From contig DATFXL010000041.1 of the NCBI GenBank assembly GCA_035316025.1, forward strand, positions 1 to 63,291: 63,291 nt of DNA. The letters are read 5' to 3'. The notes beneath the pieces are model-generated. The model worked only from the letters and a program-made list of their open reading frames with translations, was not told the origin of the DNA and searched no databases. Shown in pieces: positions 1 through 7,596 of the stretch. Made by a program: the position numbers and the translations under genes. Origin of the DNA: JALZAA01 sp035316025. Its GTDB lineage: Bacteria > Actinomycetota > Acidimicrobiia > IMCC26256 > JACDBD01. How positions within the stretch are numbered: position 1 is the first letter of the stretch; each line of letters starts with the position of its first letter.

Positions 1-215
1 CGGCGGGCCTCGAGCTGGTCGACGCGCTCGACGCGTCGGGGGCCCTGCGCGGCTACCACCTCCTCCCGGCCACGCGCGCCGACCTGCTGCGTCGCCTCGA
101 CCGACGCGCCGAGGCGGCCACCGCGTACCGGGAGGCGCTCGGGCTCACGACGAGCGACGCCCAGCGGCGTTATCTCGAACGCCGCCTGGCCGAGACGAAT
201 CGCCGGGGTCCCTAG
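1..215 (+). CDS. ECF-type RNA polymerase sigma factor, C-terminal fragment (partial)
   Basis: The window opens inside this gene; the open frame starts at base 3 and runs about 70 codons to a TAG at 213-215. The visible part is the helical tail with motifs such as AYREALGL and RRYLERRLAE. This resembles the TPR-like C-terminal extension that follows the sigma2/sigma4 regions in DUF6596-type ECF sigma factors (SigI/ECF42-like). The DNA-binding regions lie outside the window, so promoter specificity cannot be judged. It converges on the DUF2461 gene with a 9-bp gap and no clear terminator hairpin. Assignment is by recalled family resemblance only. Confidence 0.65.
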   Translation, partial: AGLELVDALDASGALRGYHLLPATRADLLRRLDRRAEAATAYREALGLTTSDAQRRYLERRLAETNRRGP

Positions 216-224
216 AGCACGGCG

Positions 225-869
225 CTATCCCTCGTCGGCGAGCTGCGATGGACCGACGCGCTTTTCGAGCCAGTCGTGCAGCGGCCTCGAGGCACGGAGG
301 AAGGCGACCAGTCGGTCTTTCGACTTGCGCGTGCCCAGCCAGGCGCCGACCGACCACTGTTTCCAGCTGATGAGTCCCTTGTACCGGAGGAGCTCGATGC
401 GCGGGTGGTCCTTGGGATAGCCCTTGGGCGCCGTCTTCAGGACGTCGTGAGCGTCGACGGTGATGCCGCCCTTTCGGAGCTTGGCGACGATGTCGACGAG
501 CTGCCGGCCGCTGCGGTTGTCGGCCACCGCTCGCCGGTACCGCTCGAGCTGATCGGACGCCGGCATGTACAGCCCCTGGCCGGCGCTCAGACCCTCGGTC
601 GAGAGGCTGATGTACCCGCCGCGTGCCAGCGTGGCCGCGATCGACGTCTTGTACGGCGACTTGTCCTGGCTGAAGCGCACGTCGCGGTACGGGCGGAAGA
701 TGCGGCCTTCTCCGTACTCGGGCGCGAGCTCGACGAGCAGCTCGTCCATTGGCCCCCGCACGACCTCCTCGTACACGGGCTTGTTCGCCTGCCAATACGT
801 CCGGGAGTTGTCGGCTTCGAGACCCTCGAAGAACTCGATCGCCTCCGCCGGCCAGCCTCGGAACGCCAT
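225..869 (-). CDS. DUF2461 (TIGR02453) family protein
   Basis: A 214-residue protein starting MAFRGWPAEAIEFFEGL. It has the pattern of the DUF2461/TIGR02453 family: an N-terminal FF-x-L-x-x-N-N/D-x-R-x-W/Y segment, then a central FRPYRDVRFSQDKSPYKT motif, and a total length near the family norm. The biochemical function of this family is not known; it is cytosolic, with no signal peptide or membrane segment. A TAGATT -10-like box sits 8 nt before the ATG (878-883), suggesting a leaderless transcript although the ASCH gene ends only 11 nt upstream. The two genes may also be co-transcribed. Confidence 0.85.
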   Translation of the reverse strand: MAFRGWPAEAIEFFEGLEADNSRTYWQANKPVYEEVVRGPMDELLVELAPEYGEGRIFRPYRDVRFSQDKSPYKTSIAATLARGGYISLSTEGLSAGQGLYMPASDQLERYRRAVADNRSGRQLVDIVAKLRKGGITVDAHDVLKTAPKGYPKDHPRIELLRYKGLISWKQWSVGAWLGTRKSKDRLVAFLRASRPLHDWLEKRVGPSQLADEG

Positions 870-877
870 AACCGGCG

Positions 878-883
878 AATCTA
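878..883 (-). promoter_or_regulatory. -10 box of a probable leaderless promoter for the DUF2461 gene
   Basis: Read on the minus strand the bases are TAGATT, a TAnnnT -10 element, followed by 8 nt and then ATG. No Shine-Dalgarno sequence is present. The box overlaps the stop codon of the upstream ASCH gene. The same arrangement recurs at eight other genes in the window, which strengthens the call. Confidence 0.45.
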
Positions 884-1480
884 GCGATCGCGCGGCGTCC
901 GCTTCCCGACGCGATCGAGGAAGGCATGGCCGCGGGCCGAAAGGCGGTATCCGACCTCCAGGCTCTCGGTCAGCCCGAGCTCCTTCAGCTTCCGGACGTC
1001 GCGTTTGAACGGCTGCGTCTCCTGACCGAGGATCGGCGCGAGGTTCCCTGCGCGCACGGCCGGGCGGTCTCGGATCAACCGCAGGACCCTCATCGTCCAG
1101 GCGCCGTGCCGGCTGGCGATGTCCAAACGCTCCAGTCGCCGCTCGATGTCCGCCAGCTCGTCGTCGGTGATGCCGCCGCGCTCCCGCAGCGCGACGCGTG
1201 GGTCGGGCCCCTCGACGCGCAGGGCGATGCGGTACACGCGGCCCTCGCGCTGCTTCGACAGATCGTCGAGGAGGTCCGAACGCGACGCGAACCCGGCACG
1301 GCGCGCGTCACCATCCGAGATCCGGGATACGGCGACCGCCTCGACGCGGTCGACGCCGATCACGCCCACGCCGGTGCGGAGGCGGCTGCCGGCGCGGACA
1401 CGCGGGCGAGCCCAGCGCCGAAAGGCGAGGTCGATCGTGCCCCGGGCCAGCCCGTCGAGGACGTGCCGCTTGAAGAGCAC
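881..1480 (-). CDS. ASCH domain protein with C-terminal winged-helix-like region
   Basis: A 199-residue protein. Residues 1-100 fit the ASCH fold (PUA-like beta barrel): LFKRHVLDGLARGTIDLAFRRW is the typical opening, followed by a basic PRVRAGSRL segment and a GV-x-x-V strand. ASCH proteins are thought to bind RNA or nucleotides. Residues about 110-199 read as a small helical domain with a late DVRKLKELGLTESLEVGYRLSARG pattern, like a winged-helix module. Substrate unknown. It lies immediately upstream of the DUF2461 gene on the same strand and downstream of the VOC gene. Confidence 0.75.
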   Translation of the reverse strand: MLFKRHVLDGLARGTIDLAFRRWARPRVRAGSRLRTGVGVIGVDRVEAVAVSRISDGDARRAGFASRSDLLDDLSKQREGRVYRIALRVEGPDPRVALRERGGITDDELADIERRLERLDIASRHGAWTMRVLRLIRDRPAVRAGNLAPILGQETQPFKRDVRKLKELGLTESLEVGYRLSARGHAFLDRVGKRTPRDR

Positions 1481-1499
1481 TCGACCGCGACTTCCGCCC

Positions 1500-1931
1500 T
1501 TAGGACCGCACCTCGGTGAGACCGCCCTCGCTCTGGTCGTAGGCCTTGCCCGTCGGTTGCATGAAGCCCCACTCGTACCCGTCGGGATCGCTCGCGTCGA
1601 ACATCCGCACGCCGTAGGGCTTGTCCTCGGGTTCCTTGGCGTCCACGCCGGCTGCCTTCACCTGCTCGTACTGGGCGTCGACATCGTCGACCCAGATCAG
1701 GAGGAGCTGCTCGGGACCCCGGCCCTTCTCGTCCCAGTAGCCGGGATCACGCCCCGAGAGCCAGATCTGCTGGTCACCGACGCGCATCTCGGCTTCGCGC
1801 ACCCGGCCGCCGTCGTCGACGTACCGCGAGATCTCGTCGAAACCGAACACGCGCGCCAGCCAGTCGAGGCTCGCGGCGGCGTCCTCGTAGTGGAGGTACG
1901 GCGTGATGCCCTGGAACTTCACCGCGCTCAT
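1500..1931 (-). CDS. VOC (glyoxalase/bleomycin-resistance-like) family protein
   Basis: 143 residues from an ATG at 1931. It has the paired beta-alpha-beta-beta-beta pattern of VOC proteins: ITPYLHYEDAAASLDWLARVFGF at the start and DPDGYEWGFMQP near the end, where family members place metal or substrate ligands. The reaction is unknown. The start overlaps the stop of the upstream SRPBCC gene by 4 nt (ATGA on the minus strand), so translation is probably coupled. It is the last gene of a cupin-ArsR-SRPBCC-VOC operon. The frame stays open far upstream of 1931, but that extension reads antisense-like composition and is not accepted. Confidence 0.85.
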   Translation of the reverse strand: MSAVKFQGITPYLHYEDAAASLDWLARVFGFDEISRYVDDGGRVREAEMRVGDQQIWLSGRDPGYWDEKGRGPEQLLLIWVDDVDAQYEQVKAAGVDAKEPEDKPYGVRMFDASDPDGYEWGFMQPTGKAYDQSEGGLTEVRS

Positions 1932-2392
1932 CGCTGCTCCTTCCCCAGGTACTCGGCGAACCACTCCAGCAGCACCGGCTCGCCCTTCTGGACGTTCGCG
2001 ACGCCCTCCGCCGCCACCGCGGCCGGCAGCGCGTCCCACCCGCGATGCTCGAGCAGGACGCGGGTGCCGCCGTCGATCGCCTCGAAACGGATCTCGACCT
2101 CGGTCACATGGCCGCCGCCGTGCAGGAGGTAGTCGAAGACCAGCCGCTCCCCCGGCTCCCACGCCGTGATGCGCCCGAAGTCGAAGCCCTCGCCGGTCTC
2201 CCGGTCCCACACCTCGATCCATCGGCCACCGACGCCGGGCTCGAAGCGGATCCCGACGGCACGCTCGGGGTGCTTCCAGCTGTGCGGACCGCGCTGGTAC
2301 CAGGCGTCGATCTCCGCCGTGAAGACCTCGAAGGCGGTGACGGGGTCGACGCCGACGTCGACGGTCGTGGTGACGGAGTCGGTCGTGCTCAC
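1928..2392 (-). CDS. SRPBCC (AHSA1/START-like) domain protein
   Basis: 154 residues of the SRPBCC ligand-binding fold. Visible landmarks are the N-terminal DPVTAFEVFT helix, GGRWIEVWDRETGEGFDFGRITAWEPGERLVFDY in the middle and a long C-terminal helix with LLEWFAEYL. ArsR-SRPBCC pairs of this kind are common in actinobacteria, where the ArsR regulator and the START-like protein are co-transcribed; the ligand is not known. Start overlaps the ArsR stop by 4 nt (GTGA at 2389-2392 on the minus strand) and its own stop overlaps the VOC start. Confidence 0.85.
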   Translation of the reverse strand: MSTTDSVTTTVDVGVDPVTAFEVFTAEIDAWYQRGPHSWKHPERAVGIRFEPGVGGRWIEVWDRETGEGFDFGRITAWEPGERLVFDYLLHGGGHVTEVEIRFEAIDGGTRVLLEHRGWDALPAAVAAEGVANVQKGEPVLLEWFAEYLGKEQR

Positions 2393-2733
2393 CGCGCCCG
2401 ACCCTTGCGTTCACTGCGGCGCTCGGCGTGTTCCTTGAACGCGCCGAGCTGCTCGCTCCAGAACGCCTCGACCTGGTCCAACCACGCCTGCAGGGCGGCG
2501 AACGGCTCGCGCCGCAGCCGGTAGACGCGCAAGCGCGCGTCGTCATCGGCGCCGGTCGCTTCGACGAGCCCGCCGGCGCGCAGCACGCGCAGGTGCCGGC
2601 TCATCGCCGGCGCGCTCATCTCCGCCGAGGCCGCAAGGTCACCGGCCCGGCGCGGTCCCGTGCGCAACAGGTCGACCACTTGTCGGCGGGTCGGATCAGA
2701 CAGCGCCGAAAACGTGACGCCGAGATCGCTCAT
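2389..2733 (-). CDS. ArsR-family winged-helix transcriptional regulator
   Basis: 114 residues from the ATG at 2733. FSALSDPTRRQVVDLL is the hallmark start of ArsR/SmtB regulators, followed by the recognition-helix region EMSAPAMSRHLRVLRAGGLVE and the wing ARLRVYRL. No metal-binding ELCVCDL-type motif is seen, so the inducer is probably not a metal. Longer in-frame starts exist (to 2841) but would run into the cupin gene and add non-homologous residues. Its likely target is the AT-rich promoter at 3203-3239 that drives the operon. Confidence 0.85.
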   Translation of the reverse strand: MSDLGVTFSALSDPTRRQVVDLLRTGPRRAGDLAASAEMSAPAMSRHLRVLRAGGLVEATGADDDARLRVYRLRREPFAALQAWLDQVEAFWSEQLGAFKEHAERRSERKGRAR

Positions 2734-2755
2734 GATCGTCTCAATGCTCGCATCG

Positions 2756-3175
2756 TCAACGTGGTCGATGCTGCGTGCCCGCGCCGCGCGTGATGTGCAA
2801 GGTGTCGCCGGGCTCGTGCACGACGGCGCGGTGCCACACACCCCTCGGCACGATGCACGTCTGTCCTGCCTCGAGGACGACGAGCCGCTCGCCCTGGTCC
2901 TCCTCGAGCACCACGTCGATCGCGCCCGACAAGAGGCAGACGATCTCGTCCCCGGCCGGATGCATCTCCCAGATGTCCCAGTCCTGGGCGTTGTGGAACG
3001 TGCCTACCAAGCGACCGCCGTGGAGCTCGGGGCGGCGGTCGATCGTGTCCCAGAACTCGTCGTCGACTTCGATGGCCAGCGCCTCGGGGCCGTCCTCGAG
3101 CTGCACGTACGTCGTCGTGAGGTCGAACGAATCCGTCCCTCGCGCCGTCTCCTGCGTGTTCCTCATCTGCGCCAC
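2756..3175 (-). CDS. Cupin-domain protein
   Basis: 139 residues. The single cupin barrel shows motif 1 around HPAGDEIVCLLSG and motif 2 around VPRGVWHRAVVHEPG, containing the His/Glu residues that normally bind a metal. The function could be enzymatic or sensory; nothing fixes the substrate. It is first in a minus-strand operon followed 22 nt later by the ArsR regulator. An internal ATG at codon 4 (MAQM) is an alternative start. Confidence 0.85.
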   Translation of the reverse strand: MAQMRNTQETARGTDSFDLTTTYVQLEDGPEALAIEVDDEFWDTIDRRPELHGGRLVGTFHNAQDWDIWEMHPAGDEIVCLLSGAIDVVLEEDQGERLVVLEAGQTCIVPRGVWHRAVVHEPGDTLHITRGAGTQHRPR

Positions 3176-3202
3176 TCTCTCAGCACCCCTTCAGTGCGTC
3201 CG

Positions 3203-3239
3203 TAACTATTTACTAGCACGTTAACTATCTCCGGGTCAA
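3203..3239 (-). promoter_or_regulatory. Promoter and candidate ArsR operator for the cupin operon
   Basis: On the minus strand TTGACC (3234-3239) is followed after 18 nt by TAGTAA (3210-3215), a good sigma-70-like pair. This short AT-rich island contains two direct copies of TAACTAT on the plus strand at 3203-3209 and 3222-3228, 19 bp apart, i.e. about two helical turns, flanking the -10 region. That is a plausible site for the dimeric ArsR regulator encoded second in the operon. The binding role is inferred. Confidence 0.5.
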
Positions 3240-3271
3240 CCCCGCCCGGGGCGGCGGGCATGATCGGGGGC

Positions 3272-3826
3272 GTGAGCGAATCGGTCCGGGGGCGGCTCCT
3301 CGTCGCCACGCCCACCCTCTACGACCCGAACTTCTTCCGCTCGGTCGTGCTCGTGCTCGAGCACGGTGAGGACGGCGCCCTCGGTGTGGTCCTCAACCGC
3401 CCGAGCGAGACCGCGCTGGGCGAGCCGCTCCCCGACTGGACCCGCGTGGCGTCGGAGCCGGGAGTGGTGTTCGTGGGCGGCCCCGTGTCTCCCGAGGCCG
3501 CCATCGGCGTGGCCCGGGTCGGAACGCCGGCGCAGGCGGACGGTTGGGCGCCGCTGTTCGGGCACCTCGGCACGGTCGACCTCGGACGCGACCCGGTGAA
3601 GCTGCCCGTCGACGTCCTGAACCTGCGCGTCTTCGCCGGGTACTCCGGCTGGTCCGAGGGTCAGCTCGACGGGGAGCTCGACGCCGGTGGCTGGTTCGTC
3701 GTCGATGCGGCCCCCGACGACGTGTTCACGGCCCGGCCCGATCGACTCTGGACGTCGGTTCTCCGCCGGCAGGGCGGTCGCCTGGCCATGTTCGCCTCCG
3801 CTCCCCCGCACCCGTCGCGGAACTGA
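3272..3826 (+). CDS. yqgE: YqgE/AlgH family protein
   Basis: 184 residues from the GTG at 3272 (an ATG at 3260 is in frame and would add four). The sequence has the UPF0301/AlgH signature: GRLLVATPTLYDPNFFRSVVLVLEHGEDGALGVVLNRP at the start and a VFVGGPVSPEAAIGVAR segment. The family is widespread, compact and of unresolved function; AlgH was named for an effect on alginate regulation in Pseudomonas. The stop overlaps the next ATG by 1 nt (TGATG). A CATGAT hexamer 7 nt before the GTG could be a -10 box. Confidence 0.88.
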   Translation: MSESVRGRLLVATPTLYDPNFFRSVVLVLEHGEDGALGVVLNRPSETALGEPLPDWTRVASEPGVVFVGGPVSPEAAIGVARVGTPAQADGWAPLFGHLGTVDLGRDPVKLPVDVLNLRVFAGYSGWSEGQLDGELDAGGWFVVDAAPDDVFTARPDRLWTSVLRRQGGRLAMFASAPPHPSRN

Positions 3827-4218
3827 TGACGCGCACCGTCGTCGACGGCATGAACGTCATCGGCGCAAGAGCCGACGGCTGGTGGCGCGATCGCGACGGC
3901 GCCGCCCGCCGCCTCCTCCGGCAGCTGCAACACGCCGTGTCGCGCACGGAGGACGCGCTCACGCTCGTGCTGGACGGCCGGCCCCCGGCCGACCTCGCCG
4001 AAGGCGACCACTGCGGCGTCGATGTCCAGTACGCCCGCCGCGCTGGTCGCGACGCGGCCGACGACCGGATCGTCGAGATCGTCGCGGCCGACGCGGATCC
4101 AACCGGCCTGCGGGTGGTGACCTCGGACCGAGAGCTCGCCGCACGGGTCATCGCGCTCGGCGCGACGACCGAGGGGGCGGGCAGCTTCCTCCGCCGCCTC
4201 GATCGCCTCGGCGCCTGA
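3826..4218 (+). CDS. YacP-like NYN-domain protein (putative endoribonuclease)
   Basis: 130 residues. The start TRTVVDGMNVIGARADGWW carries the DGxN motif of NYN (PIN-like) nucleases, and conserved acidic residues follow in the segment around DDRIVEIV and VTSDRELAARV. YacP/Rae1-type NYN proteins are ribosome-associated RNases in Bacillus; activity here is inferred. It starts in the TGATG overlap with yqgE, so both are likely translated from one mRNA. Converges on the metallopeptidase gene with a 9-bp gap. Confidence 0.8.
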   Translation: MTRTVVDGMNVIGARADGWWRDRDGAARRLLRQLQHAVSRTEDALTLVLDGRPPADLAEGDHCGVDVQYARRAGRDAADDRIVEIVAADADPTGLRVVTSDRELAARVIALGATTEGAGSFLRRLDRLGA

Positions 4219-4227
4219 GACCGCGGA

Positions 4228-5610
4228 TCAGCTCCCGGTGAGCGACACACACGACTGCTGGTCCTGGACGAACCCGAGCCGGAACGCCTCCATCCGCTCG
4301 AACGCCGTCCCCCGCACCGCCTGCTTGGCCTCGGCAGGATCGCCGAAGACGATGAAAGACTGCACGACCTCGTCGAGATCACCGGGCGAGAGCGAGAACG
4401 CCGACTGACGCGTCTCCGGCCCGCCGCGTGCGGACTCGGTGCCCTCCTGGTCGACGGGAACGCTCCCGACCCACGCGCCGGTCAGACAGTCGGCCTGCAA
4501 CCCGATCGTCTTGGCGTCGCCGGTGATGTCGAGGCGCGACTGCATGGCCGAGGCCCAAGCGTTCCCGACGAGTGTCGCGACCGCGAAGTCGCCGAACTCT
4601 CCATAGACGTTGCGGATGAGGTTGCGGTCGTAGCCGACGTAATCCCCGCCTCGGCAATAGAAGATCGAGTCCTTGAAGTCACTCGCCTTGAACCCAGAGC
4701 ACTTGGGCAACGAGCCCTTGTCCCTCGGGTTGTAGGAGACCACGTCGCTTGGCGCCTTGTAGGGCTGGCCGTCGAACGTGAACTGGCCCCAGTAGAGGTC
4801 GAGGTCCCGCTTCGTCGTGGGCAGCACGTCCTTGAACGGGAGGTTCCCGCCCTGCGCGACGTCCAGCGCGTTCGTGAAGGGCAGCTCCTGGATGAACGGC
4901 GGGTTCGTCGTGTATTGCGCGCAGCGCTGCACGCCGCTCTCGTAACCCTGCTGATACGCGCTCACACGGTCGAATCCCGATCCGTGCGAGCCCTCATTCG
5001 TGGGGTCGCCCCCGATCGGATCGCGGAACTCGAGCATGCCGGCCAGCCCTTTGTCGAGGTCGCCCGGGTCGAGCCTGAGCAGCTGGCTGTCGCCCTTGTC
5101 CACGTGCGCGGCCCAGGCGCCGGCGAAGCAGTCGGCCTGCTGCTCGGCGAGGATCGTCGCCGGGAACGCCGTTCCCGTCTCCGTCTGGATCACGTGGCCC
5201 CACTCGTGGGACAGCACCTGTGCGAGCGTGAACGCCCCGAACTTCTTGTACAGAGCCGGGAACAAGTCCTGGTTGTCGTAGTTGATGGTCATGTCGAGCG
5301 GGCAGTGGAACGCGTTGTGCTTGAAGTCCTTGTACGTCGCGCCGCCACGCGCGCATTCGGTGATCGACGACATGTCGGTCTTCGCCGTGTACGGGTGGAT
5401 GTGGCTCGGCGGCAGCTCGTCATATGGGATGCCGTAGACCGCGGGCATTTGCTCGGACCAGAAGTCCTGGATGTCCTGGATCGACGCCTTGAGGATGCGG
5501 TCGTAGGGCTGTGCCGTGGGCCGGCTCGCGCCCGCGAGGCCGACACCGACCGACGTGGTCGCGACCGTCATCGCCGCGACGGCGAACAACGTCAGGAGCC
5601 TTCTGCGCAC
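4228..5610 (-). CDS. Secreted zinc metallopeptidase-like protein with an intact and a degenerate tandem copy
   Basis: 460 residues from the GTG at 5610, chosen because GGGAG lies 6 nt upstream; an in-frame GTG at 5655 would give 475. Residues 1-29 are a signal peptide (basic start, hydrophobic core, AGA-x-A exit). The first half has HEWGH at about 135-139 and AEQQADC at 155-161, the zinc site and downstream Glu of YpfJ-like neutral zinc metallopeptidases. The second half repeats the same layout (Cys, LSPGDLDE, DP, GF, Cys) but reads GNAWA at 349-353 where HEWGH should be, and loses the Glu before QADC. So copy one looks catalytic and copy two looks like a pseudo-domain. Four Cys flank each copy and may form disulphides. 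Confidence 0.85.
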   Translation of the reverse strand: MRRRLLTLFAVAAMTVATTSVGVGLAGASRPTAQPYDRILKASIQDIQDFWSEQMPAVYGIPYDELPPSHIHPYTAKTDMSSITECARGGATYKDFKHNAFHCPLDMTINYDNQDLFPALYKKFGAFTLAQVLSHEWGHVIQTETGTAFPATILAEQQADCFAGAWAAHVDKGDSQLLRLDPGDLDKGLAGMLEFRDPIGGDPTNEGSHGSGFDRVSAYQQGYESGVQRCAQYTTNPPFIQELPFTNALDVAQGGNLPFKDVLPTTKRDLDLYWGQFTFDGQPYKAPSDVVSYNPRDKGSLPKCSGFKASDFKDSIFYCRGGDYVGYDRNLIRNVYGEFGDFAVATLVGNAWASAMQSRLDITGDAKTIGLQADCLTGAWVGSVPVDQEGTESARGGPETRQSAFSLSPGDLDEVVQSFIVFGDPAEAKQAVRGTAFERMEAFRLGFVQDQQSCVSLTGS

Positions 5611-5718
5611 GCGATTCTCCCTGCCTTCATCGGATGTGCCCCGTGAGTCTGCCACGCGACGCGCATCGCCCAGAGTTCCGCGGACGGTGCGCGTCCGACC
5701 TTGCTGTACTAGTGCTCC

Positions 5719-6699
5719 ATGGCTGAATCCCTGTCGACCGCGGTCGAGCGCGGGGACGTCGATGCGCTCACCCGGCTAGTGGACGCGCTCTCTGCATCGC
5801 GGGAGTGGGATCGTCTTGTTGAGCTTCGCGACCGCTGCGAGCAGGCGGTCGCGCGAGGGCGGCAGCTGTGGCCGGTCGCCGCCCACGCCGAGTACCGGCT
5901 CGCGCTCGAATCGCCGGGACCGTGGGCCGCGAGGGTGCTCGTGGAAGGGGCAGGACGGTTCGCGCCGGGCCCGCTTCCCGAGGTCGCGGCTTCGACCCAC
6001 GAATGGCGCGACCTCGCGCCGCACGCGCCGTACGGGCCGCCGGCAGTGCTGACCGCGCACGAACGTGTGGTGCGCGGCGAAGACCTGACCGGCGCGCAGC
6101 TCCCCGGGCCGCCCGTCCTCGACCTCCCTCTCCGCCTCGCCGCATGGGAGCCCGACTACCTCTTGGCTCACTACCGATCCGACGGCGTGGACCTGCCGGG
6201 CCCGACGTCGCCGCCGCTCGAACCCGTGGACACGCCGGCGGGGGCGTCACGCCGAGAACAGGACCCGGCGACGAATGCGCTCCTGGACGCGGTTCGGGCC
6301 TGGACCGAAAGCTCCGAAGGGCGGGCCGAGTCCGTCACCGTGCGAGGCGACGCTCTCGACGCCATCGGGGCCCTCGGGCGCGGCCGCGTCCGGATCGCCC
6401 CGCTCACCTCGGCCGATGCAATCCGCACCCTGGCGTGGGCGGGCGCGAGCGGCGGGGCGCATGCCCGCCGGCCCGGCGCGGCGCCGGGCCGGTTCGCCGC
6501 CTGGTGGGCGGCGGCGGCGCTGACCGGCCTCGTCGACCAGTGGCCGGTCGACGCCGAGGTCCTCGGCGACGGGATGACCGCGCTGCGGTGGTACGCCTGG
6601 GACAGCGGCGGCACCGCCTCTGGGTGGCAGCTCCACCTCGCGATCGAGCAGCCGGCCTCCGCTCGGGCGTGGGCCGTCGCCGCCGTCGACGTGCCCTGA
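5719..6699 (+). CDS. Conserved hypothetical protein, 326 residues
   Basis: I do not recognise this protein. It is 326 residues, mostly helical in the first third (VERGDVDALTRLVDALSASREWDRLVELRDRCEQA looks TPR/HEAT-like), with a proline-rich linker near residues 160-180 and an Ala/Trp-rich C-terminal third ending in WAVAAVDVP. No signal peptide, membrane segment or catalytic motif is evident. It is divergent from the metallopeptidase and lies 24 nt upstream of the thioesterase. The strong third-position GC bias supports it as a real gene. Confidence 0.7.
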   Translation: MAESLSTAVERGDVDALTRLVDALSASREWDRLVELRDRCEQAVARGRQLWPVAAHAEYRLALESPGPWAARVLVEGAGRFAPGPLPEVAASTHEWRDLAPHAPYGPPAVLTAHERVVRGEDLTGAQLPGPPVLDLPLRLAAWEPDYLLAHYRSDGVDLPGPTSPPLEPVDTPAGASRREQDPATNALLDAVRAWTESSEGRAESVTVRGDALDAIGALGRGRVRIAPLTSADAIRTLAWAGASGGAHARRPGAAPGRFAAWWAAAALTGLVDQWPVDAEVLGDGMTALRWYAWDSGGTASGWQLHLAIEQPASARAWAVAAVDVP

Positions 6700-6711
6700 C
6701 GCGCCCAACCC

Positions 6712-6717
6712 TAGATT
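6712..6717 (+). promoter_or_regulatory. -10 box of a probable leaderless promoter for the thioesterase gene
   Basis: TAGATT followed by 6 nt and then GTG at 6724, with no Shine-Dalgarno sequence. This fits the TAnnnT spacing for transcripts that begin at the start codon. Confidence 0.5.
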
Positions 6718-6723
6718 GGCGGC

Positions 6724-7596
6724 GTGGACGCACTCCGGTTCTTCGGGCTCGCGCGCGCCGAGGACGACCCCGACCTCTGGCACCTGCCGGTCGTGCCCGC
6801 GCTGTGCTCGGGACGCGGGACGCTCTTCGGCGGCTGCGGCCTCGGCGCCGCCATCGAGGCGCTCGAACGCACGACCCGCCGGCCACTGGTGTGGGCCACG
6901 GCGCAGTACCTCTCGTACGCGCGGCCGCCGTCTGTTGTCGACATCGCCATCACGGAGATCGTGCGCGGCCACCGCTCGTCGCAAGCGCGTGCGGTCGCGC
7001 GCGTCGACGGCGAGGAGATCTTCACGGTCACCGCCGCCCTCGGTGCACGCGACTTCCCGTTGTCGGGCTCGTGGGCGATCCACCCCGACGTCCCCTCGCC
7101 GCGGTCGAGCCCGGCGCGCGAAACGCTGCCGCGGCACGAGGGAACGATCATGGACCGCCTGGAGGCGCGCCTCGCTGCCGGCCGCAACTTCCAGGACCTG
7201 CCCGGCCCCCCCGGCGACGGCCGCGCCGCGTTGTGGGTGCACCTCCCGGGCCTCGACATGTCGGCGGCGGCGCTCGCGATCGTCGGGGACTTCGTACCCT
7301 TCGGCGTCGGGCAGGCGCTCGGAGAGCGCGCCGGCGGCAACAGCCTCGACAACACCTTGCGGGTCGTGACCCGTCATCCGACGGAATGGATCCTCGCCGA
7401 TGTGCGGATTCACGCCGTGCAGCACGGCTTCGGCCACGGTCTCGTGCACCTGTGGGCCGAGGACGGCACGCTCCTCGGCACGGCCAGCCAGTCGGCCATC
7501 GTGCGCAAGCACCGGGACTGGGACGAGGATGACCGCACGGCGGAGACGGCCGGCGACTCGAACCCGGCTCCGGCACAAGAAGGAGACGACCCATGA
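6724..7596 (+). CDS. TesB-like acyl-CoA thioesterase
   Basis: 290 residues forming a probable double-hotdog. The first hotdog has LFGGCGLGAAIEALE and PLVWATAQYLSYARPPS; the second ends with HLWAEDGTLLGTASQSAIVRKH, the usual TesB C-terminus where Asp, Thr/Ser and Gln form the active site. It probably hydrolyses acyl-CoA; chain length unknown. Start is a GTG behind a leaderless-type -10. Its stop overlaps the next ATG by 4 nt (ATGA), linking it to an F420-family oxidoreductase. Confidence 0.8.
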   Translation: MDALRFFGLARAEDDPDLWHLPVVPALCSGRGTLFGGCGLGAAIEALERTTRRPLVWATAQYLSYARPPSVVDIAITEIVRGHRSSQARAVARVDGEEIFTVTAALGARDFPLSGSWAIHPDVPSPRSSPARETLPRHEGTIMDRLEARLAAGRNFQDLPGPPGDGRAALWVHLPGLDMSAAALAIVGDFVPFGVGQALGERAGGNSLDNTLRVVTRHPTEWILADVRIHAVQHGFGHGLVHLWAEDGTLLGTASQSAIVRKHRDWDEDDRTAETAGDSNPAPAQEGDDP

